Assembly (NCBI RefSeq): GCF_030295425.1
Contig: NZ_AP027081.1
Span: 2,897,001-2,961,000, forward strand
Reading direction: 5' to 3'
Length of the DNA stretch: 64,000 nucleotides
Origin: Mesoterricola sediminis
GTDB taxonomy: Bacteria > Acidobacteriota > Holophagae > Holophagales > Holophagaceae
Shown: positions 1 through 11,577 of the stretch, one piece after another
Layout: every line of letters begins with the position of its first letter
How positions within the stretch are numbered: position 1 is the first letter of the stretch
Position numbers and translations under genes: made by a program
The notes under the pieces: model-generated
Told to the model about the DNA's origin: nothing
Databases searched by the model: none
What the model saw: only the letters and a program-made list of their open reading frames with translations

Positions 1-998
1 TTGGCGTAGTCGACGATGTCGGCGCTGAGGCCCTGGAGCCGGTCCACGGCCGCCAGGATCTCGGCGACGTGGTGCTTCCCGTCGGGTTCCTTGAGGGTCA
101 GCTCCAGCATCTGGGCGTGGCCGGCCACCAGGAACAGGGCGTTCTTCAGGTCGTGGACGATGGAGGAGGCCACCTGCCCCACGGTGGCCAGCACCTGGTT
201 GCGCAGGCTCTCCTCGGCCAGGCGCGTGCGCTCGATGGCGATGGCGCAAAGGGCGACGATGGCCTCGAAGGTGGGCCGGTCCACGGGCTCCGTGGCGATG
301 CGGCGGCTGTCCAGGTAGACCACGCCGATGCGCTCGCCCTGCACCTGGAGGGGGAGGCAGAGGATGGTCTTGAGCTGCAGGTTGATCACCGACTTCGCGG
401 CCATCAGGGACTCGTCGGCGGCCACGTTGCGGATCCAGACCGCCTCGCCCTGCTCGAAGACCTTGTGGACGCTGCTCATGGAGAGGTGGATGTCCTTCTC
501 CATGTTCACGCCCAGGTTGCGCTGGACCTTGACCACCAGCTCCCCGCCCTCGGGCAGCATGATGAACCCCCGGTCGGTCCCGGAAATGCCCAGGAGGCGG
601 TCCAGGGCCTGCTCCAGCAGGTCGTCCAGCTCCACCTCGCCCGTGAGCAGGCCCGCGGTGCGGAGGATGGCCTGGAGGTTCACCTCCGAGGCGAAGGCGG
701 ATTCGCTGCGGAGGGTGAGGTAGTAGGCGCCGTCGGCCACCCGGAGGGTGCAGCCGGGCTCCCAGGGCATGCGGGAGACGCGCTCGTCCCGGAAGTAGGT
801 GCCGTGGGAGGAGTTGAGATCCTCCACCCACCACTGGTCCTCCTCCCGGAAGATGCGCACGTGGTTCCGGCTGACCATGCTGTCGGAGAGGATCACGTCG
901 CACTGGCTGTGCCGGCCCAGGACCATGGAGGGAAGCGCCGGGACGGCCCGCTCGAAGCCGTGCCGGTCCTTGATGGCGATGGAAGTCCGCTCTGGCAC
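1..998 (-). CDS. FHA-GAF sensor histidine kinase (partial, C-terminus outside window)
   Basis: Reading the minus strand from a GTG at 998 gives 332 open codons that run off the left edge. The N-terminus is an FHA phosphothreonine-binding domain (LGRHSQCDVIL, then SRNHVRIF and NSSHGTYF). A GAF domain follows (GISGTDRGFIMLP, VCLPL-like core with LKTILCLPLQVQGERIGVVYLD). The last part visible is a histidine-kinase dimerisation helix with the phospho-acceptor His in SSIVHDLKNALFLVAGHAQML. FHA-GAF kinases are cytoplasmic sensors that couple Ser/Thr phosphorylation to two-component signalling. The GTG is chosen because a G-rich Shine-Dalgarno-like stretch precedes it and the FHA fold starts within about 20 residues. 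The gene is divergent from ruvB with 81 bp between them. The ATPase domain must lie to the left of the window. Confidence 0.85.
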   Translation of the reverse strand, partial: MPERTSIAIKDRHGFERAVPALPSMVLGRHSQCDVILSDSMVSRNHVRIFREEDQWWVEDLNSSHGTYFRDERVSRMPWEPGCTLRVADGAYYLTLRSESAFASEVNLQAILRTAGLLTGEVELDDLLEQALDRLLGISGTDRGFIMLPEGGELVVKVQRNLGVNMEKDIHLSMSSVHKVFEQGEAVWIRNVAADESLMAAKSVINLQLKTILCLPLQVQGERIGVVYLDSRRIATEPVDRPTFEAIVALCAIAIERTRLAEESLRNQVLATVGQVASSIVHDLKNALFLVAGHAQMLELTLKEPDGKHHVAEILAAVDRLQGLSADIVDYA

Positions 999-1079
999 CC
1001 TGCCCCCCGTCAGGAAGTATAAGGGATCGCCCCTGGCCGGACTAGACAGGGGCCGGGGGGCGTGGGTCAAACTAGGTGC

Positions 1080-2099
1080 ATGGAATTCGACCGCAATCCG
1101 GACCTGGATCCCGCCGCCCCCGAGGAACCCTTCGAATACAGCCTGAGGCCCCAGCGCCTCCCCGAGTACATCGGGCAGGAGAAGGTGAAGGCCCGCCTCG
1201 AGATCGCCCTTCGCGCCGCCAAGGGGCGCCGCGAGGTCCTGGACCACGTGCTGCTCTTCGGGCCCCCGGGCCTGGGCAAGACGACCCTGGCCCACGTGCT
1301 GGCCAACGAGATGGGCGTGCCCTGCAAGGTGATCCAGGCCCCCGCCCTGGAGAAGAAGGGGGACCTGGCCGCCATCCTCACCAACCTGGAGGACGGGGAG
1401 TTCCTCTTCATCGACGAGATCCACCGGCTCGCCGCCCCCATCGAGGAGATGCTCTACTCGGCCATGGAGGACCGCAAGCTGGACATCCTCATCGGCCAGG
1501 GCCCCTCCGCCCAGACCCTCAAGGTGGACCTGCGACCCTTCACCCTGGTGGGCGCCACGACCCGGGCGGGGCTCATCAGCAAGCCCCTCCACGACCGGTT
1601 CGGCATGGTGCACCGCCTCGACTACTACACCCGGGCGGAACTGGCGGTCATCGCCGCCCGCAGCGCCCAGCTCCTGGGCGTGCACATGGCCCCCGAGGGC
1701 GCCGAGGCCATCGCGCGGCGCAGCCGGGGCACCCCCCGCATCGTGAACCGCCTCCTGCGCCGGTGCCGGGACTACGCCGAGGTGAAGGGGGACGGCACCA
1801 TCACCGCCGAGGCCGCGGACGCCTGCCTGGCCCTCCACGAGGTCGATCACCTGGGCCTGGAGGGCCTGGACCGCGCCTACCTGGAGGCCCTCTGCGTGAA
1901 GTTCCGCGGCGGCCCCGTGGGCGTGCGGACGCTGGCCGCGGCCCTGGGCGAGAGCGACGGCGGGGCCCTGGAGGACCTCGTCGAACCCTACCTCATGCAG
2001 ATCGGCTTCCTCGACCGCACCCAGCAGGGCCGCAAGGCCACCGAAGCCGCCTACGGCTACCTCGGCCTCCAGCCCGGCCCCCAGGGGCTCTTCGGCTAG
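1080..2099 (+). CDS. ruvB: Holliday junction branch migration ATPase RuvB
   Basis: RuvB is the hexameric AAA+ motor that drives Holliday junction branch migration with RuvA, delivering the junction to RuvC. From the ATG at 1080 the protein is 339 residues, normal for the family. Walker A is GPPGLGKT at residues 61-68 and Walker B is DEIH at 112-115. The sensor/arginine-finger region ([18 protein letters not shown]) and the C-terminal winged-helix domain ending in QQGRKAT are intact. An in-frame upstream ATG-like start at 1062 would add only six residues without family support. ruvA and ruvC are not adjacent, so the gene stands alone, divergent from the FHA kinase. Confidence 0.97.
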   Translation: MEFDRNPDLDPAAPEEPFEYSLRPQRLPEYIGQEKVKARLEIALRAAKGRREVLDHVLLFGPPGLGKTTLAHVLANEMGVPCKVIQAPALEKKGDLAAILTNLEDGEFLFIDEIHRLAAPIEEMLYSAMEDRKLDILIGQGPSAQTLKVDLRPFTLVGATTRAGLISKPLHDRFGMVHRLDYYTRAELAVIAARSAQLLGVHMAPEGAEAIARRSRGTPRIVNRLLRRCRDYAEVKGDGTITAEAADACLALHEVDHLGLEGLDRAYLEALCVKFRGGPVGVRTLAAALGESDGGALEDLVEPYLMQIGFLDRTQQGRKATEAAYGYLGLQPGPQGLFG

Positions 2100-2216
2100 G
2101 GTGTGTTCGTAATCTAGGATAGTAATGGCTAATACCCATCCGTGCCGGAGCATGGAGGAGCTGGAATAGTGAGTCTGTGCTGCAGTGCCTGATGGCGCCG
2201 CGCATTCGCAGCATCC

Positions 2217-2275
2217 TATTGGAACGCGGAGGCGCGGAGGATCTCGCTGAGGCTCGCGGAGAAAGGATCAAGCCC
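2217..2275 (-). repeat. Left copy of an inverted repeat flanking the GxxExxY remnant
   Basis: Positions 2223-2247 are an exact 25-bp reverse complement of 2557-2581, with weaker similarity continuing for about 15 bp on each side. The core is a purine-rich CGCGGAGGCGCGGAGG. This copy abuts the point at which homology to GxxExxY proteins stops. Confidence 0.8.
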
Positions 2276-2280
2276 ACAAG

Positions 2281-2487
2281 CCCCCTCCACTCGATATCCA
2301 GGAAAACCTCCCGCTTCACCTTATGGCCGGCCAGTCTCAGGGAGTGCGCCAGACAGACCTTGTAGGGATCTTCCAGGAGTCCGTGCCCCAGAGCCTTCTG
2401 GATCTCGATGGCCTCCCCGATGATGGCCTGGGTGATCTCCTTGTGCGGATGATCCTCCCCGTCGACCTCTCCCCAATGCCTTCCCAT
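2281..2487 (-). pseudogene. GxxExxY protein, truncated remnant
   Basis: The minus-strand reading from an ATG at 2487 begins like the small GxxExxY family: EITQAIIGEAIEIQKALG, then GLLEDPYKVCLAHSLRLAG and KVKREVFLDIEWRG. These align to the usual first half (helix, GxxExxY-like GLLEDPY, KREV strand). After about 70 residues the frame enters the inverted repeat at 2217-2275 and family similarity ends, whereas complete members are roughly 120-140 residues with a basic catalytic-looking half that is missing here. The family is often linked to mobile or phage-like DNA; its function is not established. I treat this as a dead gene. Confidence 0.65.
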
Positions 2488-2536
2488 CACGCCTCCCGTT
2501 GGGACGTGTCATTGGGAGGTGGCAGGTTCCAGGAGC

Positions 2537-2592
2537 GCTTTCCTCCGCGACCCTCTGCGAGATCCTCCGCGCCTCCGCGTTTCATAGGATCA
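2537..2592 (+). repeat. Right copy of the inverted repeat flanking the GxxExxY remnant
   Basis: Positions 2557-2581 match 2223-2247 exactly in reverse complement. Together the two copies bracket about 310 bp containing the remnant. Confidence 0.8.
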
Positions 2593-2766
2593 ATGAGGAT
2601 CCGGAACGCTTGTCACCCTCCGCTCATAGCCTCAGCCAGATCACGATGCAGTCGTGTCGATGTGGCCCCCGAAATCCGAAAAGTCGAAAAGCAGTCATGC
2701 CGGCTGGATGGACGGTACATGGAAATGAGGCATTGTTCATAAGGGTTTGAGACCTACGTTGGGGCC

Positions 2767-2943
2767 ATGTTCATTCGTTCCGTGCAGACCTCCCAGGGCA
2801 AGGTCGGCACATCATTCAACAATCATCAGCTGGTTGAAAGCTACCGGGCGGAAGCGGGACCCCGGCAGCGCCTGATCACGAACCTTGGAAGCCTCGACCT
2901 GCCCAGGGAGCGGTGGAAGGACCTGGCCGCGGCCCTGGACTTA
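2767..2943 (+). pseudogene. Transposase N-terminal fragment (IS1634-like)
   Basis: The frame starting at ATG 2767 encodes MFIRSVQTSQGK, then HQLVESYR, GPRQRLITNLG and LPRERWKDLA. This is the pattern at the N-terminus of IS1634-family transposases, where QLVESYR and RQR.I.NLG are typical. Similarity lasts about 59 residues and stops where the long hairpin repeat at 2943 begins. The remaining several hundred residues, including the DDE catalytic domain, are absent. It is therefore an insertion-sequence stub. The family assignment is from memory of the N-terminal motif and is moderately secure. Confidence 0.6.
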
Positions 2944-3087
2944 TCCCAAGCATCGCCGTGCATCCCCTTCATCCCCGTTGGAAATACAGCCGGGATGGGG
3001 CGGCGCATCCGTTACCCGATTGCGCCGTCCCATCCCTGCGATTTCATTCGCCGGGGATGCACGGGGATGAACGGGGATGCCTGGGAT
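2943..3087. repeat. Long imperfect hairpin repeat, copy 1
   Basis: A 145-bp imperfect palindrome: each arm is about 63 nt, beginning ATCCCA(A/G)GCATC and running through GGGATGGG(G/A)CGGCG, with a short central loop around 3006-3022. The same arm sequences recur at 17993-18125 and 18348-18436. It begins exactly where the transposase fragment loses homology. Confidence 0.8.
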
Positions 3088-3208
3088 GCTGCCCCTGCTT
3101 CCTCGCCCTGACCCTCGCCTCTACGCGCTCAATCGGCCAGTGTCGTGCTGGCTGTGGAGTTATCCGCTGTAATCGGGAGTGATCGATCGTGTGGGTCGGA
3201 ACATTGGG

Positions 3209-4699
3209 CTAGCGGACGATTTCCACCTCGCGGCCCAGCAAGCGCCAGAGGAGCCGGCCCTTGTCCTTGAGGCTCTCCAGTTCGGGCTTGAGGTCGCCGG
3301 CGCCCGTGAGGTGGAGGCGCACGGGGTCCCCGGACAGGTCCAGGCGGACCTGGTGCACGGATTGGCGGCGGGTGCGGTCCAGGGCGTCGGCGACGCGGAC
3401 GATGGCGGCCAGCTTCTCCACCACGTGGCGGGTCCAGGGCTTGAGGGCCGCGAAGGCCTCGTGGGCCATGCGGGGGGCCTTGCCCCGGTGGTACCGCACC
3501 ACCTGGGCGATGGCCTCGCACTCGGCGGGCCAGAAGCCCGCCAGCTTGGCGTTGGTGATCAGGTAGGCGCCGTGCTTGTGGTGGCCCTTCTCGGACAGGG
3601 AAAGGCCGATGTCGTGGAGGCGGGCGGCGTAGCCCAGCAGCTCCCGCTCCGGGTCCCCCAGCTCGAACTCGGGCATGAGGTCCGTGAAGAGCTGGTCCGC
3701 GAGGTAGGCCACGTGGCGGCTGTGCCCCGGATCCGGGTCCAGCTTGGCGGCGAGGGCCTCCACCGAGGCCCGGCGGCGGTCCCCCAGCACCGGCAGGGCC
3801 ATGCCGCCCCGCGCCAGGGCCTGCCAGACCATGCCCTCCCGGAGGCCTACGGGCAGGCATCGGACCTGGGTGGCCCCCAGCCACTTCATGAGGCAGGCCA
3901 CCCAGCTAGCGCCCACGTGGAGCACCTCGGCCCGCTTGGCGTCCACGCCCAGCTCCGCCACCCGCGCCTGGCTGGAGGTCTTCCACAGGCGCCGCTTGAA
4001 GGCCAGGAGCCGGTCCAGGTCAAAGGTGTCCTGTCCCCCCGATCCGGCGGCCAGGTCCAGCAGGGTGCCGCTGGTGGCCAGGATGACGGGGGTCTTCGGC
4101 AGGTCCTCGGGCAGGCCGGCCTGGGCCTTGCGCACCACCTTCCGCAGGAACTTGCGGACCCGGACCAGGTCGGCGGGGGTGGGGGGATTGGCCGTGGGCA
4201 CGGCGTCCGCCAGGCGCTGGATGCCCCAGGGGATGGAGACGGAGGCCTCGGGCCGGCCCGCCACGAGCCAGGTGAGTTCGGTGGAGCCGCCCCCCACGTC
4301 CATGAGGACCGAGGGCACCTCCGGGAAGGGGATGGCCCGGCTCACGGCCAGGTAGATGAGGCTGGCCTCCTCCTCGCCGGAGATCACGCGGATGGGGACG
4401 CCCAGGCGCGCCGCCTCCCGCACGAAGGTCTGGGCGTTGGCCGCCTCCCGCAGGGCCGCGGTCCCGCAGGCCAGGAGGGTGTCGCACTGGAGGCCCCGCA
4501 CCACCTCGGCCATGAGGGCCAGGGATTCCAGGCCGGCCTGGAAGGCCTCTGGGCCGATGGCCCCGGTCTTCATCAGGCCCCGGCCGAGCCGCACCATGTG
4601 CTTCTCCCGGGCCAGCACGCGCTGGTTGCCGAGGGCGTCCGTCTCCACCACCACGAGGTGGATGGAGTTGGATCCCACGTCGATGGCCGCGATGCGCAT
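3209..4699 (-). CDS. Ppx/GppA exopolyphosphatase family protein with HD-like C-terminal domain
   Basis: Ppx/GppA phosphatases hydrolyse polyphosphate or pppGpp in the cytoplasm, using an actin-like ATPase fold. At the N-terminus AAIDVGSNSIHLVVVE (Asp7) is the phosphate-1 motif; SGEEEASLIYLAVSR and the phosphate-2 motif DVGGGSTELTW follow. The second half (from about residue 300) carries an HD-type helical domain with HSRHVAYLADQLF and RLHDIGLSLSEKGHHKHGAYLI, as in the longer Ppx forms. Length is 496 residues. ATG 4699 is preferred over an ATG ten codons upstream because the family fold starts at MRIAAID. Whether it prefers polyphosphate or pppGpp cannot be read from sequence. Confidence 0.9.
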   Translation of the reverse strand: MRIAAIDVGSNSIHLVVVETDALGNQRVLAREKHMVRLGRGLMKTGAIGPEAFQAGLESLALMAEVVRGLQCDTLLACGTAALREAANAQTFVREAARLGVPIRVISGEEEASLIYLAVSRAIPFPEVPSVLMDVGGGSTELTWLVAGRPEASVSIPWGIQRLADAVPTANPPTPADLVRVRKFLRKVVRKAQAGLPEDLPKTPVILATSGTLLDLAAGSGGQDTFDLDRLLAFKRRLWKTSSQARVAELGVDAKRAEVLHVGASWVACLMKWLGATQVRCLPVGLREGMVWQALARGGMALPVLGDRRRASVEALAAKLDPDPGHSRHVAYLADQLFTDLMPEFELGDPERELLGYAARLHDIGLSLSEKGHHKHGAYLITNAKLAGFWPAECEAIAQVVRYHRGKAPRMAHEAFAALKPWTRHVVEKLAAIVRVADALDRTRRQSVHQVRLDLSGDPVRLHLTGAGDLKPELESLKDKGRLLWRLLGREVEIVR

Positions 4700-4745
4700 G
4701 GCGTCCCCCGTCCAGGGCCAGGGTGGCACCGCCCGGGGGCGGTGG

Positions 4746-5594
4746 CTAGCGCGGAATGTGCCCGGTGCGCTCCCAGCGGGTCCAGGTGAGGAAGTGGCGG
4801 GCGCCGTCCACGAAGTTCATCACGACGTCCGTGGGCCCCTGGGGGACGTTGGAATTGGTGTCGTCATTGCCGCCTTCGCGGTAGCTCCACCAGATGAGGA
4901 AGGGCCGGCCGCGCAGGTGATCGGCGGGGAGGAAGCCCCAGTAGCGGCTGTCGGAGCTGTTGTCCCGGTTGTCGCCCATGGCGAACACGTGGCCCGCGGG
5001 GACCTTCACGGGACCGAAGGTGTCCCGGTAGCCGCCGGGCAGCGGCTCCTGGCCCTGCTGGTCCATGGCCAGCACCTCGGGGTCGGCGTAGCGCCAGAGC
5101 TGGGTGGGGGGCATGTCGTCCCGCACGCCGGGATCGCGCTCCAGGGGCCAGGGGCCCATGACGGGGCCTTCCTTGCGGTCGAGGACGTGGTGCTCGAAGG
5201 GGCCCGTGACCAGCTTGCCGTTCACGTAGAGGCGCTTGTCCCGGACCTCGACGGTGTCGCCGGCGACGGCCACGAGGCGCTTGACGTAGTCGTTGTTGCG
5301 CTCGAGGGGGTAGCGGAAGACGATGATGTCGCCCCGCTCCGGGCTGCGCATGGGGAAGAGCTTCTCCTCCCAGGACCACTGGGGCACCGCGAAGATGAAC
5401 TTGTTGACCAGGAGGTGGTCGCCGATCATCAGCGTGTTCCGCATCGAGGCCGACGGGATCGTGAACTGCTGGCCCACGAAGGTCTTGAAGAACATGATCA
5501 GGAGCATCGCGAAGAGCAGGACCTCCGCGTTGTCCCGGACGGCGCCCTTGGCCACGCCCGCCGGAAGGATCTGTTCCTGGCTCTCGTCGCTCAT
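4746..5594 (-). CDS. lepB: Signal peptidase I
   Basis: LepB cleaves signal peptides of exported proteins at the outer face of the inner membrane with a Ser/Lys dyad. The 282-residue protein has one N-terminal transmembrane helix (about 24-40), then TIPSASMRNTL with catalytic Ser50. Lys105 lies in YVKRLVAVAGD, and the conserved GDNRDNSSDSRYWG box is near the C-terminus. An insertion of about 50 residues sits between the Lys box and the GDNR box, common in larger LepB proteins. Its ATG overlaps the TGA of the lipoprotein gene upstream (ATGA), so the two are translationally coupled. A decapitated second S26-type fragment lies at 56.1 kb. Confidence 0.95.
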   Translation of the reverse strand: MSDESQEQILPAGVAKGAVRDNAEVLLFAMLLIMFFKTFVGQQFTIPSASMRNTLMIGDHLLVNKFIFAVPQWSWEEKLFPMRSPERGDIIVFRYPLERNNDYVKRLVAVAGDTVEVRDKRLYVNGKLVTGPFEHHVLDRKEGPVMGPWPLERDPGVRDDMPPTQLWRYADPEVLAMDQQGQEPLPGGYRDTFGPVKVPAGHVFAMGDNRDNSSDSRYWGFLPADHLRGRPFLIWWSYREGGNDDTNSNVPQGPTDVVMNFVDGARHFLTWTRWERTGHIPR

Positions 5595-6177
5595 TTCACG
5601 GCCTCGCGCTCGTCGGTGAATCCCTGGGATATCAGGATGTTGGTGGTCTCCCAGCGCCCGTTCCGCCAGGTCAGCGTCTGCACCTCGCCCAGGTCGGGCA
5701 GGAGGAGCGTGCGGCGGCGGAAGCCCTCCCCCTGGACGGGGGAGGATTCCACCCACACGCCGACGGCGTCGGGATCCGGCAGGGTGACGCCGGGCAGGTC
5801 GGGACGGCCCCGGCCCACGACCCGGTTCACGAGGCCGCGGTCCGTCCATTCGGTGACCTTGTCGGGGAAGCCGGCGGGAAGGACCCGGGCCTCGCTGGCG
5901 TCCAGGACGAGCCAGGCGCCGCCGTCCTTGAGGCGCAGCATCGACTGGGCCTGGCCGGAGAGGGTGGAGAAGGTCTCGGTGACGCGCAGGCCGTCCGGGC
6001 GGTCCTCGGTGCGGGCGACCCGCACCTGCAGGCGGTTGCCGGAGGCGTCGGCGGGATCCCGGTAGACCAGGGTCCGCCCGGCCTCCCACGGCGCGAAGGG
6101 CCGGACCCGCTCGCCCCGGGCGGCGCGGTCGCAGCCCACGGCCGCCGCCAGCAGGAGTCCGGCGGCGAGGAGGGCCT

Positions 6178-6181
<4 letters not shown>
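5591..6181 (-). CDS. Hypothetical lipoprotein
   Basis: A 196-residue protein with a lipoprotein signal: MKALLAAGLLLAAAVGC, lipobox Cys at residue 17. The mature part is a beta-rich domain (TLVYRDPADASGNRLQVRVARTE; LTWRNGRWETTNI) with no family I recognise. It sits between tex and lepB with ATGA overlaps on both sides, so it is co-translated with them. A periplasmic or membrane-anchored role is inferred from the signal only. Confidence 0.8.
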
Positions 6182-8667
<2,486 letters not shown>

Positions 8668-8711
8668 CTGAGCGGGTGAAAGGGCATCATACCCTAGGGG
8701 CCACGTACGAG

Positions 8712-9626
8712 CTAGGACCGGGTCCGGGCCCTGGGATGGGCCGATTCGTAGGTCCGCGCGAGGCTCTCCAGGTCGAGGTGGGTGTAGCGCTGGGTGGTGC
8801 TGAGGCTGGCGTGGCCCAGGAGCTCCTGGATGGCCCGGAGGTCCATGCCGTGGTTGAGGAGGTGCGTGGCGAAGCTGTGGCGGAGGGCGTGGGGGCTGAC
8901 CTTGGCGCGGACCGAGGCCCGCTCGATGGCCTTGGCCAGGAAGGTCCGGACGCTGGCGGGGGTGAGCCGGCCCCCGCGCTGGTTGATCAGCAGGGCCGGG
9001 GTGGCCGGCAGCTCCCGGGCCGCGAGGAAGGCGCCGCGGTGGACGAGGTAGGCCTCGAGCATGCGGCCCGCGGTCTCGTGGTAGGGCACGAGCCGCTCCT
9101 TGGACCCCTTCCCCAGCACCCGCAGGGTCCGGGCCTCGGCCAGGATGTCCTGGAGATCCAGGCCCGTGAGTTCCGACACCCGGAGTCCGCAGGCGTAGAG
9201 AAGTTCAAGGATGCAGCGCAGGCGCGAGGTCGGAAAATCCCGGGGTTCCTCCAGCTCCAGCAGGGCCCCGCTCTCGGGTTCCGTCAGGAAGGCCGGAAGG
9301 CGCCGCGGCAGCTTGGGGTTCCGGAGGCCCGCGGCCGGGTCCGCCGCGATCCGCCGGGTCTCGAAGAGCCACTTGAAGAAGGTGCGCGTGGTGGAGAGGA
9401 TGCGGGCCTGGCTCGCGGGATCCAGGCCGCGCTCGCCGAGCTCCAGCGCGAAGGCCCGAAGGACCCGAGGCTTCACCTCCCACCCCTCCCAGCCCTCGCC
9501 GCAGGCGTGGGCCACGAGCTTGTCCAGGTCGCCCTTCCGGGCGCGGAGCGTGTGCGGGGAGACGCCCCGGGCCCGCTCCTCCAGGAGGAACGCGGCGGGG
9601 GCTTCGGAAAGGGCGGGCGTCGGCAT
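8712..9626 (-). CDS. xerC: Tyrosine recombinase XerC
   Basis: XerC resolves chromosome dimers at dif together with XerD and FtsK. The 304-residue protein has the N-terminal SAM-like core-binding domain (SPHTLRARKGDLDKLVAHA). The complete catalytic set is present: Arg149 in YACGLRVSEL, Lys173 in GKGSKERLVP, HxxR at 246-249 (SPHALRHSFATH), His272 in LLGHAS, and nucleophile Tyr281 in TTQRYTHLD. The spacing is that of chromosomal Xer proteins rather than phage integrases. It is read away from the acyl-CoA synthetase gene and stops 45 bp before tex. XerC and XerD are hard to separate by eye; XerC is the likelier name. Confidence 0.88.
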   Translation of the reverse strand: MPTPALSEAPAAFLLEERARGVSPHTLRARKGDLDKLVAHACGEGWEGWEVKPRVLRAFALELGERGLDPASQARILSTTRTFFKWLFETRRIAADPAAGLRNPKLPRRLPAFLTEPESGALLELEEPRDFPTSRLRCILELLYACGLRVSELTGLDLQDILAEARTLRVLGKGSKERLVPYHETAGRMLEAYLVHRGAFLAARELPATPALLINQRGGRLTPASVRTFLAKAIERASVRAKVSPHALRHSFATHLLNHGMDLRAIQELLGHASLSTTQRYTHLDLESLARTYESAHPRARTRS

Positions 9627-9686
9627 GGGACCTGTTCGAAGGGTACGATACCCCGCGGAGTGATACCATGACAGGAGGAGTCCCGA

Positions 9687-11492
9687 TTGATCCAGACGAT
9701 CCCTGATCTGTTCTACACGGCCCTGGAGCGGGATTACAGCGACGCCCTGGCGCACCGGACCGGCGGCGTCTGGACCTGCCTCTCCCACCGGGAGATCCAG
9801 GCGCGGGTGGAGCGCCTCGCCCTGGCCCTCGACGCCCGGGGCCTGGTCCGGGGGGACCGGGTGGCCGTCCTTTCCGAGAACCGGCCCGAATGGGCCGTGG
9901 CCGACTACGCCTGCGCGGCCATGGGCATCGTCACGGTGCCCGTCTACCCCACCCTGAACCTGCCCCAGACCGCCCACATCCTCCACCACAGCGGGTCCCG
10001 CTGGATCTTCTGCTCGACGCCGGACCAACTGGCCAAGGTCCTCGAGCTCTGGCCCGGGCTGCCCGACCTGGAGGCCGCCGTGCTCATGGCCGGCGACGTC
10101 CCCGCCGGCTGCCCCCGCCCCGTCCTCGCCTGGGCGGACCTCGCCGCCGAGGGCCAGGCCCAGGAGGACCGCCGCCCCGAGGTCCGCGCGCGGGCCGCGC
10201 AGATCCGGCCCGAGGACCTCCTGACCCTCATCTACACCTCCGGGACCACCGGCGACCCCAAGGGCGTCATGCTCACCCACGGGAACCTCACCGCCAACAT
10301 CCGCCTCGGCCTGGAGGCCATGGAGGTGGTGCCCGGCCAGCGGTGCCTCTCCATCCTGCCCATGTCCCACATCTTCGAGCGCATGGGCGGGCACTACACC
10401 ATGTTCCACGCGGGGGTCTCCATCTACTACGCGGAGAGCCTGCAGACCGTGGCCCGGGACCTGGAGGAGGTCCGCCCCCAGATCCTCCTGGCCGTGCCCC
10501 GCATCTTCGAGAAGTTCTACGCCAAGGTCCGGGAGCAGGTGAACGCCGGGGGCCTGCCCCGGCGCCTCGTCTTCCACTGGATCACCGCCCTCGGGGCCCG
10601 CATGGCCCAGTACCGCTACCGGGACCTGCCCCTGCCCCTCCCCCTGCGGCTGGCCGCGGCGGTCTGCGACCTCCTCGTCTTCCGCAAGGTGCGCGCCCGC
10701 CTCGGCGGACGGATCAACATGTGCGCCGTGGGCGGGGCCGCCATCCATCCCCGGATCCTGGAGTTCTTCTGGGGCGCGGGCATCCCGCTCTTCGAAGGCT
10801 ACGGCATGACGGAGACGAGCCCGCTCCTGACCCTCTCCCGCAAGGGCGACATGTGCCCCGGCAGCGTCGGCCGGCCCATCCTGGACACCTGGGCGGGCCG
10901 CCCCTTCCTGCGCATCGGCGAGGATGGCGAGATCCTCGTCCAGGGCCCCACCATCATGGGGGGCTACTGGCGCAACCCGGAGGCCACCGCGGAGGCCATC
11001 GACGCCGAGGGCTGGTTCCACACCGGCGACATCGGGGAGATGGACGCGGCCGGCCGGGTCCGGATCACCGACCGGAAGAAGGAGATCATCTGCACCTCCG
11101 GCGGCAAGAACGTGGCCCCCCAGCCCCTGGAGAACGCCCTCCGGGCGGACAAGTACATCGAGCAGGCCATCGTGATCGGCGAGGGCCGGAACTTCATCAG
11201 CGCCCTCATCGTCCCCAATTTCGCCAACCTGCGCCTCTGGGCGGACTACCGGAAGGTCCCCTACACCTCCGACGCGGACCTGGCCGGCCGGCCCGAGGCC
11301 GTGGCCAAGGTCATGCGCAGGGTCGAGCGCATCAACGCCCGCTTTTCCAACTATGAGCGGGTCAAGAAGATCGCCCTCCTGGACGCGGAGCTGACCCCGG
11401 ACAGCGGCCTCCTCACCCCCTCCCTGAAGGTGCGGCGACGGGCGGTGGACGAGGCCTTCCGGGACCGCATCGACGCCCTCTACGGCGGCTGA
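9687..11492 (+). CDS. Long-chain acyl-CoA synthetase (AMP-binding)
   Basis: The enzyme activates fatty acids to acyl-CoA through an acyl-adenylate. The 601-residue protein shows the P-loop LIYTSGTTGDPKG at 181-193, the A5 motif EGYGMTETSPLL, and GGYWRNPEATAEA. The hinge region (GWFHTGDIGEMDAAGRVRITDRKKEIICTSGGKNVAPQPLE) and a FadD15-like C-terminus are also present. The start is TTG 9687, fixed by an AGGAGGAG ribosome site 6-8 bases upstream; no ATG lies nearby in frame. It is divergent from xerC, with 60 bp between. Chain-length preference cannot be told from sequence. Confidence 0.93.
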   Translation: MIQTIPDLFYTALERDYSDALAHRTGGVWTCLSHREIQARVERLALALDARGLVRGDRVAVLSENRPEWAVADYACAAMGIVTVPVYPTLNLPQTAHILHHSGSRWIFCSTPDQLAKVLELWPGLPDLEAAVLMAGDVPAGCPRPVLAWADLAAEGQAQEDRRPEVRARAAQIRPEDLLTLIYTSGTTGDPKGVMLTHGNLTANIRLGLEAMEVVPGQRCLSILPMSHIFERMGGHYTMFHAGVSIYYAESLQTVARDLEEVRPQILLAVPRIFEKFYAKVREQVNAGGLPRRLVFHWITALGARMAQYRYRDLPLPLPLRLAAAVCDLLVFRKVRARLGGRINMCAVGGAAIHPRILEFFWGAGIPLFEGYGMTETSPLLTLSRKGDMCPGSVGRPILDTWAGRPFLRIGEDGEILVQGPTIMGGYWRNPEATAEAIDAEGWFHTGDIGEMDAAGRVRITDRKKEIICTSGGKNVAPQPLENALRADKYIEQAIVIGEGRNFISALIVPNFANLRLWADYRKVPYTSDADLAGRPEAVAKVMRRVERINARFSNYERVKKIALLDAELTPDSGLLTPSLKVRRRAVDEAFRDRIDALYGG

Positions 11493-11577
11493 ATTCGGGC
11501 TTGCAACGGCAGCGGGCCGGACTAACATGGGACATCCTTCCGCCCGAGTCACCGGCTAACTGTTGGAGGCACGATCC

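Noticed and set aside
69-1022. Long plus-strand open frame rich in Gly, His and Leu
   Set aside because: It is the antisense shadow of the FHA-GAF kinase; the minus strand gives recognisable domains and this frame gives none.
8712-9626. Phage or integron integrase rather than XerC
   Set aside because: Length and spacing of the catalytic residues match chromosomal Xer recombinases and no att site or phage gene is nearby.
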